NCBI GenBank assembly: GCA_020249415.1
Contig: JADCFR010000047.1
Location: forward strand, 1-8,393
From: Roseomonas sp.
GTDB lineage: Bacteria; Pseudomonadota; Alphaproteobacteria; Acetobacterales; Acetobacteraceae
Direction of reading: 5' to 3'
DNA length: 8,393 nucleotides
Under the pieces are notes generated by a model. The model ran no database searches and was not told the origin of the DNA. It saw only the letters and a list, made by a program, of their open reading frames with translations. Of this stretch, positions 5,334 through 8,393 are shown one piece after another. Position 1 is the stretch's first letter. Each line of letters starts with the position of its first letter. The position numbers and the translations under genes are program-made.

Positions 5334-5981
5334 ATGAGCGAGACCCTGCGCAATGATCACAAAACCATCCGTCTCGACAATATCGTCCGTGCCCGGCTGA
5401 AAACCTGGCCGCAGCGCCCGCCGGGCGCAACCGCAAGTGAAGGCGCCTCCTGGCTCCGCGCCCGCCCGAGTGATGGAGAGCCCATTGCCCAACCCTACCT
5501 GAAAGTACCCGGCTCTGACCGGATGCGCACCATCCCGGATGGGCTCTGGCTGCATTTTGGTGGCCTGCCAGAGGACCCCTATGCGGATATCCTCTGCATC
5601 GAAGCCTGCTCCACCTTTCAGAATTTGCTCGATAAGCGGTCCCGCTTCGCGCCCTCCACCACCTCCTTGCTGGCTTTCTGCCCCTTGCCTTGGCTGCTGG
5701 CACCCATTCAGCCGGGGGATGACACGCCACGCTGGCGCCTGATCCCGGCCTGTATCGCCGAACCCCTGGCAGGCTTGACCCTGCCGGTGCGCGATATTCG
5801 CGTGCTTTATGGCTTGCAGCGGGAGCATTACACGGGTTTTGCGCGCAACCAGGTGCCCCAGCCGCATGAGTATTTCTGCCCCATGGAGGCGTTGACCGCG
5901 CATGAGGGGCATCAAAACCCCTCCATGCGGTCGCTGATTGCGCGGGCTTCCATGTCCTCGGCCTTCATGGACCCGCCTTAG
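5334..5981 (+). CDS. Protein of unknown function, 215 residues
   Basis: I do not recognise this protein. It is soluble, with no signal peptide or membrane helix. Blocks that look conserved are RTIPDGLWLHFGG (65-77), ADILCIEACSTFQNLLDKRSRF (84-105), a tryptophan/proline-rich segment AFCPLPWLLAPI (114-125) and VRDIRVLYGLQREHYTGF (152-169). Five cysteines (88, 92, 116, 140, 182) are spread out and do not form a zinc-finger pattern. Asp69, Asp85, Glu90 and Lys101 are the best candidates for functional polar residues. The layout PD then a strand ending IEAC recalls nuclease folds, but the lysine of a (D/E)xK motif is missing. Codon use is GC-rich like the neighbours, while the upstream DNA is AT-rich. 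The TAG stop overlaps the TAA stop of the convergent gluconokinase gene. It is the only complete plus-strand gene in the window and seems to be a single-gene unit. Confidence 0.72.
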   Translation: MSETLRNDHKTIRLDNIVRARLKTWPQRPPGATASEGASWLRARPSDGEPIAQPYLKVPGSDRMRTIPDGLWLHFGGLPEDPYADILCIEACSTFQNLLDKRSRFAPSTTSLLAFCPLPWLLAPIQPGDDTPRWRLIPACIAEPLAGLTLPVRDIRVLYGLQREHYTGFARNQVPQPHEYFCPMEALTAHEGHQNPSMRSLIARASMSSAFMDPP

Positions 5982-5986
5982 GGCGG
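5973..5986. repeat. Small hairpin centred on two overlapping convergent stop codons
   Basis: CCGCC (5973-5977) and GGCGG (5982-5986) flank TTAG, which contains the TAG stop of the plus-strand gene (5979-5981) and the TAA stop of the gluconokinase gene (5980-5978). A 5-bp GC stem with a four-base loop would form in both transcripts. No T-run follows, so terminator function is unproven. Confidence 0.4.
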
Positions 5987-6502
5987 TGAGATCGCACCGG
6001 CGATGGTAAGCTGGGTGAGGGCGGCCTCCACGACCTGCGTCGGGGAAGCCTGTACCGAAACCGTCACCGCATCGGCTTCCGCGGCCGGGTCTTCCAGGGT
6101 GGCGAATTGGCTTGCCATCAGGGAAGGCGGCATGAAATGGCCCTGCCGCGCCGCCTGACGCCCGGCGATCAGCGCGGGCGCACCGGCCAGATGCAGGAAC
6201 ACCAGATCGCCATGCCCGGCGCGCAGCCGGTCCCGATAGGCGCGCCTCAAGGCCGAACAGGCCACCACCACGGGCTGTCCTGCTGCCCGTGCCGCTTCGA
6301 TATGTGCGGCAATCGCATCCAGCCAGGGCCAGCGATCCTCATCCGTCAGCGGCTGGCCCGAGGCCATTTTCGCGACATTCGCCGCCGGGTGAAAGCCATC
6401 CGCATCGGCAAAGGGCCAGCCCAGCGCCTCGGCCAGCAGGGCGCCAATGGTGGATTTGCCCGACCCCGATACCCCCATCACAATGATCGCGGCGGCGGGC
6501 AT
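5978..6502 (-). CDS. gntK: Gluconokinase (GntK/thermoresistant family)
   Basis: ATP-dependent kinase of 174 residues, the usual length for the family, converting D-gluconate to 6-phosphogluconate in the cytoplasm. P-loop GVSGSGKST at 10-18. The family block DADGFHPAANVAKMASGQPL runs from 33 to 52 and is followed by TDEDRWPWL (53-61); Asp35, His38, Asn42, Lys45 and Asp54 are typical substrate-site residues. Then come CSALRRAYRDRLR (82-94, lid region), VFLHLAG (101-107) and GHFMPPSLMASQFATLE (121-137). All the hallmark segments are intact, so an active enzyme is expected. ATG 6502 lies 2 nt after the 6-phosphogluconate dehydrogenase stop and lacks a strong ribosome-binding site, which points to translational coupling. 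It is the last gene of the operon, and its stop overlaps that of the convergent unknown gene. Confidence 0.95.
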   Translation of the reverse strand: MPAAAIIVMGVSGSGKSTIGALLAEALGWPFADADGFHPAANVAKMASGQPLTDEDRWPWLDAIAAHIEAARAAGQPVVVACSALRRAYRDRLRAGHGDLVFLHLAGAPALIAGRQAARQGHFMPPSLMASQFATLEDPAAEADAVTVSVQASPTQVVEAALTQLTIAGAISPP

Positions 6503-6504
6503 GG

Positions 6505-7479
6505 TTATTTGGGCTCAAGATGCCCGCCAAAGCCATGGCGCATGGCCGAAAGCGCGCGATCGCCGAAATTCACCTGATCGCGCGACCGGAAGCGGGCGTA
6601 AAGTGCTGCTGTCAGCACCGGCGCGGCGACGGCGGTTTCCACCGCCTGCTGCACCGTCCAGCGCCCTTCGCCGGAATCCCCCACCTTGCCGGAATATTTC
6701 GCAAGATCAGGATCTTCGGCCAAGGCACTCGCGGTCAGGTCCAAGAGCCAGGAGGTGATGACCGAACCGCGCCGCCAGGCTTCTGTCACATCGGCGATAT
6801 CCACGCTAAGGCGCTGATCTTCCGGCAATTCCGGGCTATCGGCGTGGCGCAGCAGATCAAGCCCTTCGGCCAGCGCCTGCATCATGCCGTATTCAATGCC
6901 GTTATGGACCATTTTTACTAGGTGCCCCGCGCCGTGATCGCCGCAATGAATCCAGCCTTCTTCGATATTTGCGGGTCGTCCTTCGCGCCTTGGTGTGGCT
7001 GGAATATCGCCCCGTCCAGGCGCCAGCGCCGTGAAGATGGGCGCGAGCCGCGCCACGGGGGCGGGCTTGCCGCCAATCATCAGGCAATAGCCTCGCTTCA
7101 GCCCCCAAACCCCGCCCGAAGTGCCGATATCGAGGTACTCGATCCCCCGGGCAGCCAGCACCTTGGCGCGGCGGATATCATCCTTCCAATGGGTATTGCC
7201 GCCATCAATCGCGGTATCGCCGGGCGAGAGCAGCCCGCCCAGTTGTTCAAGGGCGTCTTCTGTCGGCGCGCCATGGGGCAGCATGACCCAAACCGCGCGC
7301 GGCGGGGTTAGGGCTGCGACCAGCCCGGCGAGGTCGGCCACACCCACCGCGCCCTCGGCCGCCAAGGCAGCCACGGCGGCGGCATCCTTGTCCCACACCA
7401 CGGCGCGATGCCCTGCCTGCATCAGCCGCCGCGCGATATTGCCGCCCATGCGGCCAAGACCCACAATGCCGATTTCCAT
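6505..7479 (-). CDS. gnd: 6-phosphogluconate dehydrogenase, decarboxylating, short (probably NAD-preferring) type
   Basis: Oxidatively decarboxylates 6-phosphogluconate to ribulose 5-phosphate and CO2, cytoplasmic. With 324 residues it belongs to the short form, not the 470-residue form. Rossmann motif GLGRMGGNIARRL (7-19). Asp30 at the end of beta 2 (VVWDKD), where NADP-specific enzymes carry an NRT motif, favours NAD. Also GGNTHWKDDIRR (93-104), GTSGGVWGLKRGYCLMIGG (119-137) and GAGHLVKMVHNGIEYGMMQ (183-201), with Lys189, Asn193 and Glu196 matching the catalytic Lys183/Asn187/Glu190 of the sheep enzyme in spacing. The C-terminal SGEGRWTVQQAVE (269-281) is also typical. Start ATG 7479 is chosen because the Rossmann strand begins there and an AGGGA sequence lies 9 nt upstream; the open frame to 7572 would overlap the hydrolase gene. 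It stands 16 nt after that gene and 2 nt before gntK. Confidence 0.95.
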   Translation of the reverse strand: MEIGIVGLGRMGGNIARRLMQAGHRAVVWDKDAAAVAALAAEGAVGVADLAGLVAALTPPRAVWVMLPHGAPTEDALEQLGGLLSPGDTAIDGGNTHWKDDIRRAKVLAARGIEYLDIGTSGGVWGLKRGYCLMIGGKPAPVARLAPIFTALAPGRGDIPATPRREGRPANIEEGWIHCGDHGAGHLVKMVHNGIEYGMMQALAEGLDLLRHADSPELPEDQRLSVDIADVTEAWRRGSVITSWLLDLTASALAEDPDLAKYSGKVGDSGEGRWTVQQAVETAVAAPVLTAALYARFRSRDQVNFGDRALSAMRHGFGGHLEPK

Positions 7480-7495
7480 GACGCCTGTTCCCTTT

Positions 7496-8393
7496 TCAGA
7501 CCAAGGCCGCGCGCACGCGACCGATAAAACCATCCATCGCCTTGGGATCGGTCCAGCGCAGCACGGCGACAATGCCGCTGCTTGGGTCCACCCAGGTCAG
7601 ATTGCCCCCGGCGCCGGAGGCGAAGAAGGCATCCCGCGCGGCAGAGGGAAAACGCTCCCCGGAGGTATTCAGCCACCATAGGAAGCCGTAGGAAGGATTG
7701 AGCGTGCAGGCTTCGGTGGACCAGTCAAACCATTGCGCCGGCAGGATTTCACGCCCCGCCCAGCGCCCGCGATTGAGCGCGAGCAGCCCGATCCGCGCCT
7801 GATCCTCGGCGTGGATGGCAACCCCGCCGCCCCAATGCGTGCCGCCGGGGACGGATTGCACGCGCTTGCCGTTCTCTAACGTGATCCAGGAAGTGCGATA
7901 GCCATCCCAGCGCCAATCCCGGCTGCCGCCGATTGGGTTCAGGATGCGTTCGGCGAAAACCTTCGGCAAGGGCCGGCCAAAGCGACGCAGCAGGGCGAGT
8001 GACAGCCGGTTCACCCGGACGTCGTTGTATTCCCAATGCGTGCCCGGCGCCTGCAATTGCCGCATGCCCTTCTTGCCCTGGCCTTCGGCGCCCAGGTCGC
8101 GGCCACGGTCAATGGTGTCGGATTTGCCAAACAGCGTGCCTTCCCATTCGGACATGTTTTGCAGCAAATGCCGCCAGGTGATCGGGGCGTTTTGGGGCGA
8201 ATCAAAACCACCATCCTTGACGGTTTCACCCACGCGCTGATCAAGGTCAGGGATCAGCCCATCGGCCCAGGCAATGCCGGCCAGCATGGAAAGATAGGAT
8301 TTGGCGACGCTGAAGGTTTGGCTGACCTCCCGCGTATCGCCCCAGCGTGTGACCAGCGCACCATGGCGTGTGATCAGGCCGCCCGGTGCGCCG
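7496..8393 (-). CDS. Serine hydrolase, beta-lactamase/class C-like family, 5' end outside window
   Basis: C-terminal 298 residues of a penicillin-binding-protein/beta-lactamase-fold serine hydrolase. The frame is open to the window edge (first full codon at 8392-8390), so the Met at 8287 is internal. The nucleophile motif SVAK (SxxK) lies before it, with Ser at 8311-8309 and Lys at 8302-8300. Downstream, counting from the Met at 8287, are HWEYNDVRVNRL (83-94), where the second-motif Tyr is followed by N-D and not x-N, and GGTHWGGGVAIHAEDQ (147-162), in the place of the KTG-like third motif. Members may act as D-alanyl carboxypeptidases, esterases or amidases, often periplasmic; the N-terminus needed to judge export is missing. 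Its stop is 16 nt before the 6-phosphogluconate dehydrogenase start, so they are probably co-transcribed, although no metabolic link to gluconate is evident. Confidence 0.88.
   Translation of the reverse strand, partial: GAPGGLITRHGALVTRWGDTREVSQTFSVAKSYLSMLAGIAWADGLIPDLDQRVGETVKDGGFDSPQNAPITWRHLLQNMSEWEGTLFGKSDTIDRGRDLGAEGQGKKGMRQLQAPGTHWEYNDVRVNRLSLALLRRFGRPLPKVFAERILNPIGGSRDWRWDGYRTSWITLENGKRVQSVPGGTHWGGGVAIHAEDQARIGLLALNRGRWAGREILPAQWFDWSTEACTLNPSYGFLWWLNTSGERFPSAARDAFFASGAGGNLTWVDPSSGIVAVLRWTDPKAMDGFIGRVRAALV

Noticed and set aside
5402..5650. PD-(D/E)xK nuclease assignment of the unknown protein
   Set aside because: PDG and a later IEAC are suggestive but the lysine is replaced by cysteine and no other nuclease feature is clear.
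5313..5915. Minus-strand open frame of 200 codons opposite the unknown gene
   Set aside because: The plus-strand frame has a strong ribosome-binding site, an ATG at the AT-to-GC boundary and GC-rich third positions; the minus frame has no such signal and no known motif.
7480..7572. Upstream start for 6-phosphogluconate dehydrogenase
   Set aside because: The Rossmann strand begins right at ATG 7479, which has its own ribosome-binding site; the extension overlaps the hydrolase gene.
7496..8287. Serine hydrolase starting at the Met at 8287
   Set aside because: This would remove the SxxK nucleophile motif at 8311-8300; the frame is open to the window edge.
1..8393. CRISPR array, tRNA, insertion sequence or attachment site
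   Set aside because: No regularly spaced direct repeats, cloverleaf-like sequence, transposase or integrase frame was seen.

Overview
The window looks like a chromosomal segment of an alphaproteobacterium, most plausibly a member of the Acetobacteraceae/Rhodospirillales. That is an inference from high-GC coding sequence (GC-rich third positions), short gaps between genes, a short-type NAD-leaning 6-phosphogluconate dehydrogenase next to a gluconokinase, and an ACAD8-like acyl-CoA dehydrogenase. I see no tRNA, rRNA, transposase, integrase or CRISPR array. Nine protein genes are supported. Two run off the window edges.

Layout. (1) 1-441, plus: the C-terminal end of an acyl-CoA dehydrogenase. 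(2) 447-3467, minus: a three-gene cassette read as NAD(P)-binding sugar epimerase/dehydratase-like protein, then DegT/StrS sugar aminotransferase, then family 2 glycosyltransferase. Together these fit making an amino sugar nucleotide and transferring the sugar to a surface glycan. (3) 3468-3628: a non-coding gap with two strong and separate inverted repeats. It lies between the end of the next operon and the start of the sugar cassette. (4) 3629-4932, minus: a RidA-family gene whose stop overlaps the GTG start of a multi-pass membrane protein with a potassium-channel selectivity filter. (5) 4933-5333: a non-coding stretch, clearly AT-rich from about 5050, carrying a good sigma70-like -10 for the RidA operon and the upstream region of the next gene. 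(6) 5334-5981, plus: a 215-residue protein that I do not recognise. (7) 5978-8393, minus: a tight operon read as serine hydrolase (5' end outside the window), 6-phosphogluconate dehydrogenase, gluconokinase.

How the genes work together. Gluconokinase and 6-phosphogluconate dehydrogenase carry gluconate into the pentose phosphate pathway (gluconate to 6-phosphogluconate to ribulose 5-phosphate plus CO2 and reduced cofactor). The sugar cassette is a separate surface-polysaccharide function. Its SDR-family protein has asparagine where the catalytic tyrosine of the YxxxK motif is expected, the clearest biochemical oddity here. The other items most worth a second look are the unassigned 215-residue gene with its AT-rich upstream region, the paired hairpins at 3531-3628, and the RidA/channel coupling. 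I found no clear evidence of a wholly new multi-gene system.
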